A DNA stretch of 64,000 bases from an uncultured Pseudomonadales bacterium (GCA_958296025.1 OY282430.1:62001-126000); one strand, 5' to 3'. Counted from the first letter of the stretch, positions 41,035-50,264 are shown. The notes: generated from the letters alone by a model not told the origin. A program made the numbers and translations.

Positions 41035-42405
41035 TCAGAGCATCGCCGGTGCGGCGATGCGCCCGCGCACCGCGGAGGCGGCCACCACCGCCGGGCTGGC
41101 CAAGTGAGTGCGCACCCCAGGTCCTTGCCGTCCCTCGAAGTTGCGGTTGGTGGTGCTGATGACGCGCTTGCCAAGGCCGAAGGCTTCGCCGCCAGCGTAG
41201 AAGCATAGGGAGCAGCCGGATTCCCGCCACTCGAAGCCGGCCGCAAGGAAAATGCGGTGCAAGCCCTCGGCTTCGGCGGCCCGCTTCACTTGGGTTGAGC
41301 CAGGCACGCAAATCGCCTTCACGTCGGGGGCGACGCGATGGCCCCGCAATACCGCGGCAGCGCTACGCAGGTCGCTCAACCGTGCATTGGTGCAGGAACC
41401 GATGAAAGCGGCGTCAATGGCCACCTCGGTCATGGCGGTGCCTGGCGCCAAGCCGGTGTAGTTCAAGGCGCGTTGCGCATTGCGGTCCTTGGGTTTTGGC
41501 ACCAACTCGGAAAGGCTGACGCCCTGTTCCGGGGAAGTGCCCCAAGTGACGCGGGGTTCCACGGCGCGGGCGTCGATGCGGACCTCTTGGTCAAAGTCGG
41601 CGTCCGCGTCCGTTCGCAGGGTTCCCCAATAGTTCAGCGGCAGTTCCGGCGGCGCATAGTTGCGCCCGGCAACATAGGCAAAGACCTTCTGATCTGGCGC
41701 GACGACGGCGGTGGCGGCGGCGAACTCCACCGCCATGTTGCACAACGTCATGCGCGCCTCCACCTCCAAGGCGGCGATGGCTTCCCCAATGAACTCCACC
41801 GCAGCGCCGCTGCCTCCGCTAACGCCGTGCTCGGCGATCAGGTAAAGAGCTAGGTCTTTGGCGGTGACGTGCGGCGCCAAAACGCCGTCAACCCTTACCT
41901 GCAGGTTCCTTGGCTTGCTCAGGCGCAAGGTGGAGGTGGCCAGAACATGCTCCGCTTGGCTGGTGCCGATGCCCAAGGCCAAGGTGCCCAAGGCGCCTAG
42001 GGTGCAGGTATGGGAGTCCGGGCAGACTAGGCTCAAACCCGGCAGGGCGATGCCTTGCTCGGCGCTCACCAAATGGCTGATGCCTTGGTCTTCATCCCGC
42101 ACATCGAAGGTGCGCAGACCGAATTCGGCGGCGTGGCGTCTGGTACGGACGATGAACGCCTCGCCGCCGGGCACCAAGGTGCGGTCGTCGCGTCCGGGAT
42201 GAGTGTCCAGGATGTGGTCCATCACGCAGAAGGCGTGGCGAGGGCGGCGAATCGGCTGGCCGCGGTCGGAAAGCGCCGCCAAGGCGATGCTGCCGGTGCG
42301 CTCGTGCAGACAGACGCGGTCGATGTACAGCAGGCTTTCGCCATCCGCATCCGTGTCGATGCAGTGGCTGTCCCAGAGTTTGTCGAACAAGGTGCGCTGC
42401 GTCAT
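41035..42405 (-). CDS. leuC: LeuC-type [4Fe-4S] isomerase large subunit
   Basis: The 456-residue protein opens MTQRTLFDKLWDSHCI, the LeuC start, and contains LVCPDSHTCTLGALGTLALGIGTSQAEHVLAT, FIGSCTNARLSDLRSAA (cluster Cys) and WRESGCSLCFYAGGEAFGLGKRVISTTNRNFEGRQGPG with the CxxC cluster pair. Usual isopropylmalate isomerases read GCSMC followed by LAMN; the CFYAGGEAFG variant suggests a paralogue with a shifted substrate. It forms a heterodimer with the small subunit encoded ~120-150 bases downstream. Upstream VOC and downstream small-subunit genes share its strand, forming one probable operon. Confidence 0.88.
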   Translation of the reverse strand: MTQRTLFDKLWDSHCIDTDADGESLLYIDRVCLHERTGSIALAALSDRGQPIRRPRHAFCVMDHILDTHPGRDDRTLVPGGEAFIVRTRRHAAEFGLRTFDVRDEDQGISHLVSAEQGIALPGLSLVCPDSHTCTLGALGTLALGIGTSQAEHVLATSTLRLSKPRNLQVRVDGVLAPHVTAKDLALYLIAEHGVSGGSGAAVEFIGEAIAALEVEARMTLCNMAVEFAAATAVVAPDQKVFAYVAGRNYAPPELPLNYWGTLRTDADADFDQEVRIDARAVEPRVTWGTSPEQGVSLSELVPKPKDRNAQRALNYTGLAPGTAMTEVAIDAAFIGSCTNARLSDLRSAAAVLRGHRVAPDVKAICVPGSTQVKRAAEAEGLHRIFLAAGFEWRESGCSLCFYAGGEAFGLGKRVISTTNRNFEGRQGPGVRTHLASPAVVAASAVRGRIAAPAML

Positions 42406-42531
42406 CGCGCTAAGCGGCCGGGTTGCCGCGCCCTGTCATGAGGCCCTCCGCCGCAATCTGCTGCGCTACTGCCGTCAGTACACTTCATGCCGAATGGGAC
42501 ACCCCCCGTCGTGAGCGGCGCGGGCGCGGCC

Positions 42532-43419
42532 CTAGTCCATCTCCACCAATTCAACCAGTGCGCCGTCCGGGTCCCTGACCGTAGCGCTGCGGTGCCCGTG
42601 GTACAGGGCGCTGCCGTGGGTTTCCGGGGCGGCGATGAAGGGTGCGGTTATGGCGGCCAAACTCGGCACCTGCAAGGTGGTCATGGCCACCCCGGGTGGC
42701 AGCATGCCCTGGTGACAGGGCCGGGGGCCGGCTTGAGGAGGCATCTGATCCACCTCCAGGAAGATGTCCGGCCCGTGAACCATGGTTGAAATGATGTAAA
42801 GCTGGTCCATGGGTGTGCCGAAGGCTTGGGCCAGCATGGTGTAAACGATCTCCATCGCCTCCCGCCCGATGGCGAGGCCGAGGTGCTGCACCATCCAGCG
42901 TTGGGTGGCGTGCATGTCGCTGGACGCTAGGACGGTGATGAACAGATGGTCGATGAGGGTCTTGGCTCTGGGCAGCTTGAAATCCGGCAGATCGCTGTTG
43001 ATTTGGGTGAAGTAGCAGATTTCGTCGTCAGGCCCCCGCACCTGCATGGGGAAAATGGCGTCCAGCCCCTCGATGCGGCGCGGTGGGCCGATGATCTCGA
43101 ATGGAGATTCGAGCATACGCTCGTTGACGGCCAGCACATCCGTGACGCAAAACTCCAGGGCCGCCCAGCCATAGGTGACCAAGGGTTTGAATTCTGGCAC
43201 GGGTGGTGCTTGCACCAAGCGCAGGTAGATGTTGGCGCGGGAGGCCGGCTGCAACAGGGCATAGGGGGTGCCGGCGGCGCCGGGAGCGCCCCAGCTGGCG
43301 GCCAATGCCGGCGCCACCTCGCCCTGCTCCAGGACGCGGTAGTCCAGCCACTGTTCATAAAGCGCCCGGCTGCGGCTCAGATCGGCCACGGAAACGGTGC
43401 CGGCTCTCAACAAGTGCAT
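42532..43419 (-). CDS. VOC superfamily two-domain protein
   Basis: The 295-residue protein shows two glyoxalase/vicinal-oxygen-chelate modules. The first begins LLRAGTVSVADLSRSRALYEQWLDYRVLEQG, with YLRLVQ and GWAALEFCVTDV. The second begins LIDHLFITVLASSDMHATQRWMVQHLGLAIG and ends RSATVRDPDGALVELVEMD, the typical closing 'DPDG..vELvE'. The acidic and His metal ligands can only be guessed. Functions in the family include dioxygenases, isomerases and lyases. Its place before the LeuC/LeuD-type genes suggests a step in the same pathway. The MITE at 43449 is inserted 30 bases upstream of its start, which may alter its promoter. Confidence 0.75.
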   Translation of the reverse strand: MHLLRAGTVSVADLSRSRALYEQWLDYRVLEQGEVAPALAASWGAPGAAGTPYALLQPASRANIYLRLVQAPPVPEFKPLVTYGWAALEFCVTDVLAVNERMLESPFEIIGPPRRIEGLDAIFPMQVRGPDDEICYFTQINSDLPDFKLPRAKTLIDHLFITVLASSDMHATQRWMVQHLGLAIGREAMEIVYTMLAQAFGTPMDQLYIISTMVHGPDIFLEVDQMPPQAGPRPCHQGMLPPGVAMTTLQVPSLAAITAPFIAAPETHGSALYHGHRSATVRDPDGALVELVEMD

Positions 43420-43448
43420 GGCTCAAGCCCCCCTAGCCCGCCACCTAG

Positions 43449-43605
43449 TGTCCTGTCCCGCAAATAACACCACATGATACGGGTCCTTTAGACTCCTGGC
43501 TGCGTTGCTCCGCCTTGTGTGGAGCCTGCCACAGGGCGTTGTCGCGCCTTGCCAGGAGCCAAAAATCCCTCGCATCCAAAGCGCACTTATTTACGCGACA
43601 GGACA
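43449..43605. mobile_element. MITE-like element 1 (TGTCCTGTC ends)
   Basis: This 157-base non-coding element has terminal inverted repeats TGTCCTGTCCCGCAAATAA and, at the other end, TTATTTACGCGACAGGACA. It is flanked on both sides by CTAG, consistent with a 4-bp target duplication. The interior can fold into a long imperfect hairpin around GCCTTGTGTGG. A relative lies at 57474-57632 and a split one at 61088-61447. Confidence 0.8.
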
Positions 43606-43800
43606 CTAGCCCAGGATGGCGATGATTGCCAGCGGCGCCAGCGAGGGCGGGGGCAAGGCGGTCCCCACGGAAAAGCCTCTCCAGCGTCCAGATGTGCATG
43701 ATGGATGAGGAAAATGTGCGGTCATGGGCCGGCCAAATGGATTAAACAGGCTGGCTGCCTAAGCCGTCGCGAGCGCCTGCGCCGCTGCTAAAGCAATGGT

Positions 43801-44184
43801 TCATCGATCTTCGGTCATGCTCAGACCGGCTTCTTCGGAAGTGGGTTCGTCGCCGCGCTGAAGCGCCTCCCGCTCCTGCTGCACGATGCGCAGAATCCGG
43901 GCCAAGTATTCCTGCGTCCAGCGACCTCTGGCGGCCTGCTGCGCCGAATCAGGTGCAAAGGCTTCGATGTCCGCCTTGCAGAGGCTGCCCCGTTCCTGCA
44001 ACAACTCCTCGATGGTGTCCAAGCGCTGACGCAGCACGGCCAACTCCCCGGCCACCGCCATGGTGATGGACAGCACCCGTTCCACGTCCGGGTCTTGAAA
44101 GAAGTAAGGGCGCTTGCCTTTGGCCTTGGTGCCGGCCAAGGCGATGCTGTCGAGCATTTCCGGGCTGGGCAGGCCGTCCTTCAT
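43801..44184 (-). CDS. Small helical hypothetical protein
   Basis: The 127-residue protein begins MKDGLPSPEMLDSIALAGTK and is mostly helical, with LSITMAVAGELAVLRQRLDTIEELLQERG (about 41-69) predicted as coiled coil. KGKRPYFFQDPDVERV precedes it. An upstream ATG at 44250 would overlap the methyltransferase gene. I chose 44184 because the charged, family-like sequence starts there, although the ribosome site is weak. It follows the methyltransferase on the same strand. No function recognised; an oligomerisation or adaptor role is a guess. Confidence 0.55.
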   Translation of the reverse strand: MKDGLPSPEMLDSIALAGTKAKGKRPYFFQDPDVERVLSITMAVAGELAVLRQRLDTIEELLQERGSLCKADIEAFAPDSAQQAARGRWTQEYLARILRIVQQEREALQRGDEPTSEEAGLSMTEDR

Positions 44185-44216
44185 GGCGCGGGATTCCGAT
44201 GCAACGCCACCGCCGG

Positions 44217-45428
44217 TCAAGCCGCCACTCGTGCGCCGGTGATGTGCCAAGCCGCCTTGCGCCCGTAGTCCTCGGCATCATCCTCCGCCGCATCCGGAAA
44301 AAGGGCGCCGTCCGGCGGGGCCGTGACGCCGCCATGCAGCAGCTCCTCAGGTTTGAAGCCGGCGTCGATCATGTATTGGTCGAGATCGACCTCGTGCAGC
44401 TTGGTCCAAAAGGGCTCGTTGTTGTTGAAGGCGTCCCAGTCGCGCATGGCCTGCTCAAAGACCGGCATGTCGTCGTCATAGCGGGGCTGCTCGATGTGGA
44501 TGACCAGCCCGCCGGGAGCGATCAGCCGGCGGCATTCCGCTAGGATGCGGCGCAACGCCTTGCAGGAGGTTTCGTGCAGGAACATGGTGCTCTGAATCCA
44601 GTCGAAGCTGCCGTCCTCAAATTCGGAGAGGTCGGTGGCGTCGGCCTGCACGAAGGTGACGTTGTCGATGCCTAGGCTGGCTGCCCGAGCGGTGCCGTAG
44701 CGCAGCATGGGAGCGCCGACGTCCACGGCGACGATCTCAGCGTTCGGGAAGGCGGCGGCCATGGGCAGCACGTTGTGGCCTAGGCCGCAGCCTAGGTCCA
44801 GAATGCGGCGCGGTCGCCAGTCCGGGTTATGCCGCTGTATGTACTCGACCACGCCGCGCCCGCCCCCATCCGTGTAGCGGCCCAACATGCCGCCGGTGGT
44901 GACGAACATGCCGGAATCGTAGTTGGCGGCACCGCTGACGTCGTCCGCAGTGCGCTCCGCATAGTAGCTGCCGGGCATGCAGTGATGGTCCACTGCCGCT
45001 ATGTATTCGGGCGGTTGCATTTCCGGCTTCAGCCGCAGACGCCCTTGGGGAATGAGGTGCCGGGCCTTGCTGATGAGATCCCCCAGTTGCGGCAGCACCA
45101 CCGACAGGCCAGCCTGCTGCCGCATTTCCATGGTGTTGCGGCGCAGCGCACTCCAGGTTTGATGCAGGGAATCCGCCGCCAGCGCCTTACGCACCTCCCG
45201 TCGGCGGCTGGGCGGGCGCCCATGCGTCTCTCGAAAGGCCGGCTCCACCCTGGCGGCGTAGGCCTCCGCCACGCCCGGCATCACGGAATGCGCCAAGTGG
45301 CGGTTCAGATGGGCGAGAAAGTTGTACCGCTCCGTCTGATCGTGGCTGGTCTCTGGGAACACCTCATGGCGGCCCACCGCCCGGTAATCCGGAGGGCCAT
45401 CGTAGGTCGGTTGGTTCATTGGCCTCAT
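44217..45428 (-). CDS. Class I SAM-dependent methyltransferase
   Basis: The 403-residue protein has a SAM-binding Rossmann core in its C-terminal half: RRILDLGCGLGHNVLPMAAAFP (motif I, about 209-230), EIVAVDVGAPMLRYG with the acidic ribose ligand, VTFVQADATDLSEF, and FDWIQSTMFLHETSCKALRRIL. The N-terminal ~200 residues form a separate helical region of unknown role. This suits small-molecule or lipid methyltransferases (Methyltransf_25/11) rather than DNA enzymes, since no NPPY/DPPY motif is present. Its ATG overlaps the stop of the AlbA_2 gene as ATGA, so it is translationally coupled to the ATPase operon. Confidence 0.85.
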   Translation of the reverse strand: MRPMNQPTYDGPPDYRAVGRHEVFPETSHDQTERYNFLAHLNRHLAHSVMPGVAEAYAARVEPAFRETHGRPPSRRREVRKALAADSLHQTWSALRRNTMEMRQQAGLSVVLPQLGDLISKARHLIPQGRLRLKPEMQPPEYIAAVDHHCMPGSYYAERTADDVSGAANYDSGMFVTTGGMLGRYTDGGGRGVVEYIQRHNPDWRPRRILDLGCGLGHNVLPMAAAFPNAEIVAVDVGAPMLRYGTARAASLGIDNVTFVQADATDLSEFEDGSFDWIQSTMFLHETSCKALRRILAECRRLIAPGGLVIHIEQPRYDDDMPVFEQAMRDWDAFNNNEPFWTKLHEVDLDQYMIDAGFKPEELLHGGVTAPPDGALFPDAAEDDAEDYGRKAAWHITGARVAA

Positions 45429-46681
45429 CCATGCTTAGGGAAAGACATATTAGCAGGCTTCGGCTTCTTCCACAGCCGGACGATGAAACGGCTTTCCTGC
45501 TCAATCAGGTCCGGCTTAGTGCCATTGTGACGGCGCATGGAGCCGATGATGCGATTTCGTACGCCCATGCCGAGGTGCTCGACATAGCCGTAGTCGCGCA
45601 ATATTTCCTTCAGCAGCTCGTTTCTCGCGGCCCGCAGCCCTTCGGACATCTTTTCGACGGTGACCCCGTTCGGCAGGCGTCCGGGCGAAATAACCTCCAG
45701 ACGGTCTTGATACAGCGAGATTTCGACGTCGGTTCCGGTTAACGTGTAGTCACGGTGTGCAACGGCGTTCACTGTGGATTCCCGAACGGCATCTATGGGG
45801 AACGCCTTTTTCCGACGCCTGCGCCCCCCTTCGAGCCATGCGCTGGAGCCCATGTTTCGGGCCACGAAATCCACTGCCCGGTCGATCACGCCTTTTTCCT
45901 CAATCCGCTTTCTTGGTGAAAACACCGAGACTAAGGGACCGCGAATCAATTCTTCGTCAACCGTGTTGTATTCCTTATCCGTTCCGGGGAAGGCAGTGGC
46001 CGTGATGCCGGCCTGCGCAAGTCGGCGATTAGGATAGGTGCCGAACAGGAGCAAACCGGCAACGGTTGTCATGGTGTTGCCGGCCGACTCCGTTAGTATG
46101 TCGATATTGGTTAGAATTCTCCGCCACGCCGCGACATCTTGGCTTGCCGGCGCAGTGCGCTTCTGAATTCGGAAGTAATTCCTGATCCGCTCCAAGTCCA
46201 AGCTTTCCAAATCGGTTCCATGAACGGGCTTAAGATCGTAGCGTACGACGCCGGCGGACTGATAGAGACGCCCTTCCTCTTCATAGGTTGCCTTCCTGGA
46301 GGTAGTGCCAACGCGAATGTAAGTTTGCCACGCTGTGCCCCGCTTCGCTTTGTAGGGCTTGCTTGGACTGTCCGCCGGCAAGCCGATGACTCCAACGACC
46401 TTACCATCTTCCAGTGAAACACACGACCAAGAAGGAATGAAGGCCGGCTGAATGTTTTGGCTGACGATATTCATTACCCGTTCCTCGGCCTGCTGGCGAT
46501 TTCGCGTCAAACCGCAAATGTCGCCATCGTCCTCAACGCCAAGCAGGATATGCCCTCCTTTAAAATTGAGCAGCGCCGATATTTCCTTGGCGATGGAGTC
46601 GGGATGCTCGCTGTCCCGCTTGAACTCCACCTTGGAGTTCTCTTCGTTGCGAATCAGTTCCAGTAGTTCGGCCTTGGTCAT
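45425..46681 (-). CDS. AlbA_2/Schlafen-type protein with HATPase_c-like C-terminus
   Basis: The 418-residue protein starts with the AlbA_2 (Schlafen AlbA_2) domain: NSKVEFKRDSEHPDSIAKEI, LLNFKGGHILLGVEDDGDICGL and RVGTTSRKATYEEEGRLYQ. The C-terminal half has IDAVRESTVNAVAHRDYTL with LYQDRLEVISPGRLPNGVT, the HATPase_c_4 pattern of 'putative transcriptional regulator' AlbA_2 proteins. The final part may be a winged helix (LLKEILRDYGYVEHLGMGVRNRI). Starts at 46699 or 46681 are possible. It lies a few bases after the TrlF-like gene and is coupled to the methyltransferase. AlbA_2 proteins recur in defence islands, some with nuclease activity. Its role here is inferred from the pairing. Confidence 0.82.
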   Translation of the reverse strand: MTKAELLELIRNEENSKVEFKRDSEHPDSIAKEISALLNFKGGHILLGVEDDGDICGLTRNRQQAEERVMNIVSQNIQPAFIPSWSCVSLEDGKVVGVIGLPADSPSKPYKAKRGTAWQTYIRVGTTSRKATYEEEGRLYQSAGVVRYDLKPVHGTDLESLDLERIRNYFRIQKRTAPASQDVAAWRRILTNIDILTESAGNTMTTVAGLLLFGTYPNRRLAQAGITATAFPGTDKEYNTVDEELIRGPLVSVFSPRKRIEEKGVIDRAVDFVARNMGSSAWLEGGRRRRKKAFPIDAVRESTVNAVAHRDYTLTGTDVEISLYQDRLEVISPGRLPNGVTVEKMSEGLRAARNELLKEILRDYGYVEHLGMGVRNRIIGSMRRHNGTKPDLIEQESRFIVRLWKKPKPANMSFPKHG

Positions 46682-46688
46682 GATTTGG

Positions 46689-49379
46689 TTAGAACCCATA
46701 CTTGCGGCGGCGGCGTTCGAAGGCATCCTTGCCGCCTTCCAGAACTTCCTCGATCAGTTCGCGCACCGGCAGTGCGTCGATGGCGCCAACATGCTCTGGC
46801 GCAATGCGGGCCCTTCCGCCCTCCGCCTCCCCCAAGGCGGCAAGTCCAATGATCATTTCGGCATCGCCCAACACTGGAATGTTGGCGTTGTGGGTGGAGA
46901 AGATGAACTGCCGTCGGCGCTTTTCCTCGCGCATTTTGGGGACGATGCTTTCAGTGATGAATCGGTTGTCGAGATCGTCCTCGGGTTGATCGACTATCAG
47001 GGGTGCGTCGGCTTCCAGCAGCAGGAGCAGCAGCACCGCAGTGGCCTTCTGACCCGTCGATAGTTCTTCCAAGGCTTGCCATTGCGGTGGCTCGCCGGGC
47101 GGCGCCGCATTAAGCCGAATGGCGGTGGTCGGCGGCAGGTGCAGTTCTTCGATCTGCATGAATACCTCCGGCTTGGCCTCTGCAATATTGCGGGCTTGGC
47201 CGGGAGTGAGACCGTACTTAGTGCGCAATTCTTCAGCACCTTGGCGGCAAGCACCCGCAAATTCGGCAAGGGATAGCTCTTTGGAAGCCTCCAGCTTTTG
47301 GATTGTGCTGCTCAGCTGGCCGCCAATCTTGGATCGCAAGAGATTGAACAGTGGTTCCCGGTCCCCGGCGGCAGTCACTTTTGCCTCCACTTGCTGCCGA
47401 AGCCGGTTGCTAACTTTTTTCGCAGCCTTGTCCAACACCCGGAACTCCTCCGCCTTCACATCCTCCCACTCGGCTAGCAGTGCGTGGCGTTGTGACAAGA
47501 GTTCCCGATCACTATGGTGCAGCAAGGACTGATGCTGCCGAAGGGGGCGCAGCCCTTCAATCTCCCGCCGCAGGCGAATGAACTCTTCGCCGTCAACAGC
47601 GGACTTCTTTAGTTCGCGCAGAATCCTTTGGTAGTTGGCTTGGACTTCGTTTTTGCGCTGATCCCAGCGGGTTCGGACTTCCGATATTTCCTGATCCGCT
47701 TGCTGCAGGGCCGCTTCAAGTTGCCGCGCCGCTTGTTCAAGGCTGTTGCTTAGACGCTCCAAGACTGCGTTAGCGCCGCCGAGGATTTCCTTGCCGGGCA
47801 GGTCCTCCAATTCCTTTTCAGACAGAAACGTTCGGTCAATGGGAAGTCCCTGACGCAGCAAACTCAGGCATTCGTGGAATGCCTCCAGCCGGTCCGGGAT
47901 GGAGCCAAGCACCCGCTCCTCCTTGACGATTAGGCTTTGCTCGTGCAAACGGTCCTCAAGGCCAGCGTCCTTGAAGCGCTCCAGCGTTTCCTCAAGCCCC
48001 GGCAAAGCAGCCAATCTTTCCTCAACTTCCTGGAGTTCCGCTTGTACCTCAACAATGGAGCGCCGCGCTTTCTCCAAGCTACGGCGCAAGTCGGCCTTGC
48101 GTCTATCGAACGAGGTGTTTGGATCAACAAAGCGGTCCAGAAGACGGGTGAGCTTCTGCCGGCTTCTAGTGAGTTCCGATATCTCGTGCTGTCCATACAC
48201 CTCGACGTGCGGAAGAATTTCCTTGGGCAACAAGTTGGAAACCGTCCCATCCGCTCCCCGCACGATGGGCGGATTGGGGACGGTTCTTTCAATTTGGTAC
48301 TCCTGTTGCGTCGGGTGGTGGGTGCGAACATGCAGCACGATTTTTGTACCGGCGCACAGCACTTGGTTGACGATTCCACTATGAGCTTGCCGAGCTTCAT
48401 CCCCGGCAGGAACCAAGCCGATCGCATACCGCAGGCTCTCGAGAACCGTAGATTTGCCGGCGCCCCGTCCGCCGATAAGCACATTCAGATTTTGATTGAA
48501 GTGAATGGCCGCCCCGTCCAAAAAGCCGCCCTCCCAAGACAGGGAGAGCAACTCGGCATGGTTCTCCGGCTGTTCATCGCCGGCTAAGCGAACTCTGGAT
48601 CCCGGATCAAGAAACGCCTGACGCAGGCCCTCAATGCCGATTTCGGACATTTTGATCGAGCAACTTGCGGAGGGGTTCGCCAAGTCTTCCGGCTGCGCGA
48701 TGTCCTTTGCGTTGACTACAGCAATCCCCAAATTTCTCCCAGCTGGCGTACGCCGGTAATCAGGATTCTTGTTGCGGACAATTTGGCGCATGTCTTGGGG
48801 CAAATCATCGACAGACCTTGGAATTTGGATCGCAAGAAGATCCTCGCTTCGCCATGCATTGATTCGGGGCTGCCCAGAAAGAACCTTGAGCAGCCCATTT
48901 TCACTGGTCGCATGAGCAGCGATGGCAACGCCTCCCTGTTCTCGAGTTTTCGCGAGGACTTCAGGGAGTGACTTGTCTGACAGGTCTGAAGAGGGGGTAG
49001 TAGTTAGAATCCCGAATTCGCCAAGAAACCGTTGCAGCTGATCTTCTGCGGTATCCGGTGGATAGATGCAAAGCACATGGATGCCTTCCGAGGAGGAAAG
49101 CTCGAATCCGGGGAATATCACAATTCCGTAGTCCGCAGCGGCATCCCGGAACAAGGCCACTCCGCTCACGCTGTTGTGGTCAGTGATGGCGAGCACGGAA
49201 ATGCCGAGCTCATCGGCTTTTTCGATGATGGCTTTTGCGTAGGATTGGGGGTCGCCACTGGCCTCTTGGCCGCGGAATGTGCCCGCATAGTGATGCGGGT
49301 TCACCTGCAGGGCGCACCGATGGAACACGGCACCCACCGGCTGCGCCGCCGCCTGAACGGTGCGCTCTCTATATGTCAT
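46689..49379 (-). CDS. TrlF-type protein: PHP domain fused to SMC-like ATPase
   Basis: This is an 896-residue protein. The N-terminal ~230 residues are PHP-like, with NPHHYAGT, VLAITDHNSVSG, FPGFELSSSEGIHVLCIY and VAIAAHATSEN carrying metal-binding His, Asp and Glu. The SMC-like ATPase follows. Walker A is IGGRGAGKST (302-311), a long coiled-coil insert runs from about 415 to 690 (RRKADLRRSLEKARRSIVEVQAELQEVEERL), the signature is ELSTGQKATAVLLLLLL, and Walker B is PLIVDQPEDDLDNRFI. FSTHNANI is the H-loop. This is the TrlF family layout. A DNA- or RNA-processing nuclease driven by ATP is the likely activity. With the AlbA_2 gene it forms a candidate defence pair. Confidence 0.88.
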   Translation of the reverse strand: MTYRERTVQAAAQPVGAVFHRCALQVNPHHYAGTFRGQEASGDPQSYAKAIIEKADELGISVLAITDHNSVSGVALFRDAAADYGIVIFPGFELSSSEGIHVLCIYPPDTAEDQLQRFLGEFGILTTTPSSDLSDKSLPEVLAKTREQGGVAIAAHATSENGLLKVLSGQPRINAWRSEDLLAIQIPRSVDDLPQDMRQIVRNKNPDYRRTPAGRNLGIAVVNAKDIAQPEDLANPSASCSIKMSEIGIEGLRQAFLDPGSRVRLAGDEQPENHAELLSLSWEGGFLDGAAIHFNQNLNVLIGGRGAGKSTVLESLRYAIGLVPAGDEARQAHSGIVNQVLCAGTKIVLHVRTHHPTQQEYQIERTVPNPPIVRGADGTVSNLLPKEILPHVEVYGQHEISELTRSRQKLTRLLDRFVDPNTSFDRRKADLRRSLEKARRSIVEVQAELQEVEERLAALPGLEETLERFKDAGLEDRLHEQSLIVKEERVLGSIPDRLEAFHECLSLLRQGLPIDRTFLSEKELEDLPGKEILGGANAVLERLSNSLEQAARQLEAALQQADQEISEVRTRWDQRKNEVQANYQRILRELKKSAVDGEEFIRLRREIEGLRPLRQHQSLLHHSDRELLSQRHALLAEWEDVKAEEFRVLDKAAKKVSNRLRQQVEAKVTAAGDREPLFNLLRSKIGGQLSSTIQKLEASKELSLAEFAGACRQGAEELRTKYGLTPGQARNIAEAKPEVFMQIEELHLPPTTAIRLNAAPPGEPPQWQALEELSTGQKATAVLLLLLLEADAPLIVDQPEDDLDNRFITESIVPKMREEKRRRQFIFSTHNANIPVLGDAEMIIGLAALGEAEGGRARIAPEHVGAIDALPVRELIEEVLEGGKDAFERRRRKYGF

Positions 49380-49439
49380 GGTCTGTCCGCCCTAAATTTC
49401 CATAGCTACACTATCGCACTGTTTCAACGCATTCCACAA

Positions 49440-49645
49440 GCACCTAGTAGAGGGCCTTGCGCGGGCGGCGGCCTGATGAGCGAGCGCATCCGCTCGTGCG
49501 CCTTGGCGCGGACGCTGCCGAGCGCCATGGCCATCATCACCGCCAGCGCCAAGCCCACCCGCGCCGCCATTCGATCCTTGCCGCGGATGCTGTGGCTCTC
49601 GAAGCGGAACCCATCGTTGATGCGGGCGTTCAGAACAGCGCAAGT
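49440..49645 (-). pseudogene. Transposase C-terminal remnant
   Basis: The minus strand reads NARINDGFRFESHSIRGKD then RMAARVGLALAVMMAMALG and HERMRSLIRPPP. It is homologous to the remnant at 26240-26434. Its 5' edge contains GAGAGACTTGCGCTGT, close to the end sequence of the element at 61105. The catalytic part is missing. Confidence 0.6.
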
Positions 49646-49699
49646 CTCTCTGCCGGCAAACCGGCTATGGCTCCTTGCGTTTAGGGGCCGGCAATCCGG

Positions 49700-49936
49700 C
49701 TAAGGCCCGAGCGCGGCGATGGGTACAACGGCCACCCCGTCATCACGAAGGTAGCCGTAGCCGGAACTGACAATGACGCCCAAGATGCCCGGCGCTCCCG
49801 TCTTCTCCGCGTCCACCCGCTCCTGAAACTTCAGCAACGTCTTGGCTGCGGCGTCGATTTGCTCGACGCCGAGCTTGACCTCAAAGGCGCACCGTGCATG
49901 GTTTTTTCCGGCAAAATGCCGATTGAACAGAAACAC
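49700..49936 (-). pseudogene. C-terminal fragment of a DUF4143-type ATPase
   Basis: A 78-residue tail reads AFEVKLGVEQIDAAAKTLLK, TGAPGILGVIVSSG and DDGVAVVPIAALGP. 'EVKL', then 'vvPi..LgP', is the usual ending of AAA+DUF4143-like proteins, whose C-terminus is nuclease-fold-like. The ATPase portion is absent and the 5' edge runs into transposase debris. Confidence 0.5.
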
Positions 49937-49951
49937 CCGGCAGGTGCGTCG

Positions 49952-50050
49952 ATGACAAGCATAACACCCCGCCCGCTGAAGGTTGAGGGCACGTTCACGG
50001 ACGCCGTTTGACCGGCTTCGGGGGCTGGTCCGCCTTGGCCCTGACGGCAG
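49952..50050 (+). pseudogene. Transposase N-terminal remnant, third copy
   Basis: ATG 49952 opens MTSITPRPLKVEGTFTDAV and stops at 50009 by a small deletion. The following DNA (ACCGGCTTCGGGGGCTGG) still matches the copy at 29000. Confidence 0.6.
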
Positions 50051-50264
50051 AGCGTCTGGGTCTTTTCGGGCTCAAACACCACCCACTAAATCCTTAATAG
50101 GGGATTAGGGAAATCATTTGGGCGGCATTGACTGGGCGGCAGCAGGATGACATTTGCATGGCGTTGCGCCATGCGGCATCCTCATGCGCAGGAGGAGTCC
50201 AGCATTTGCCCATGCTTCTGATGGGGGATGCAGGCACCCGTTCCGCGTTGGGGATGCATGCCGC

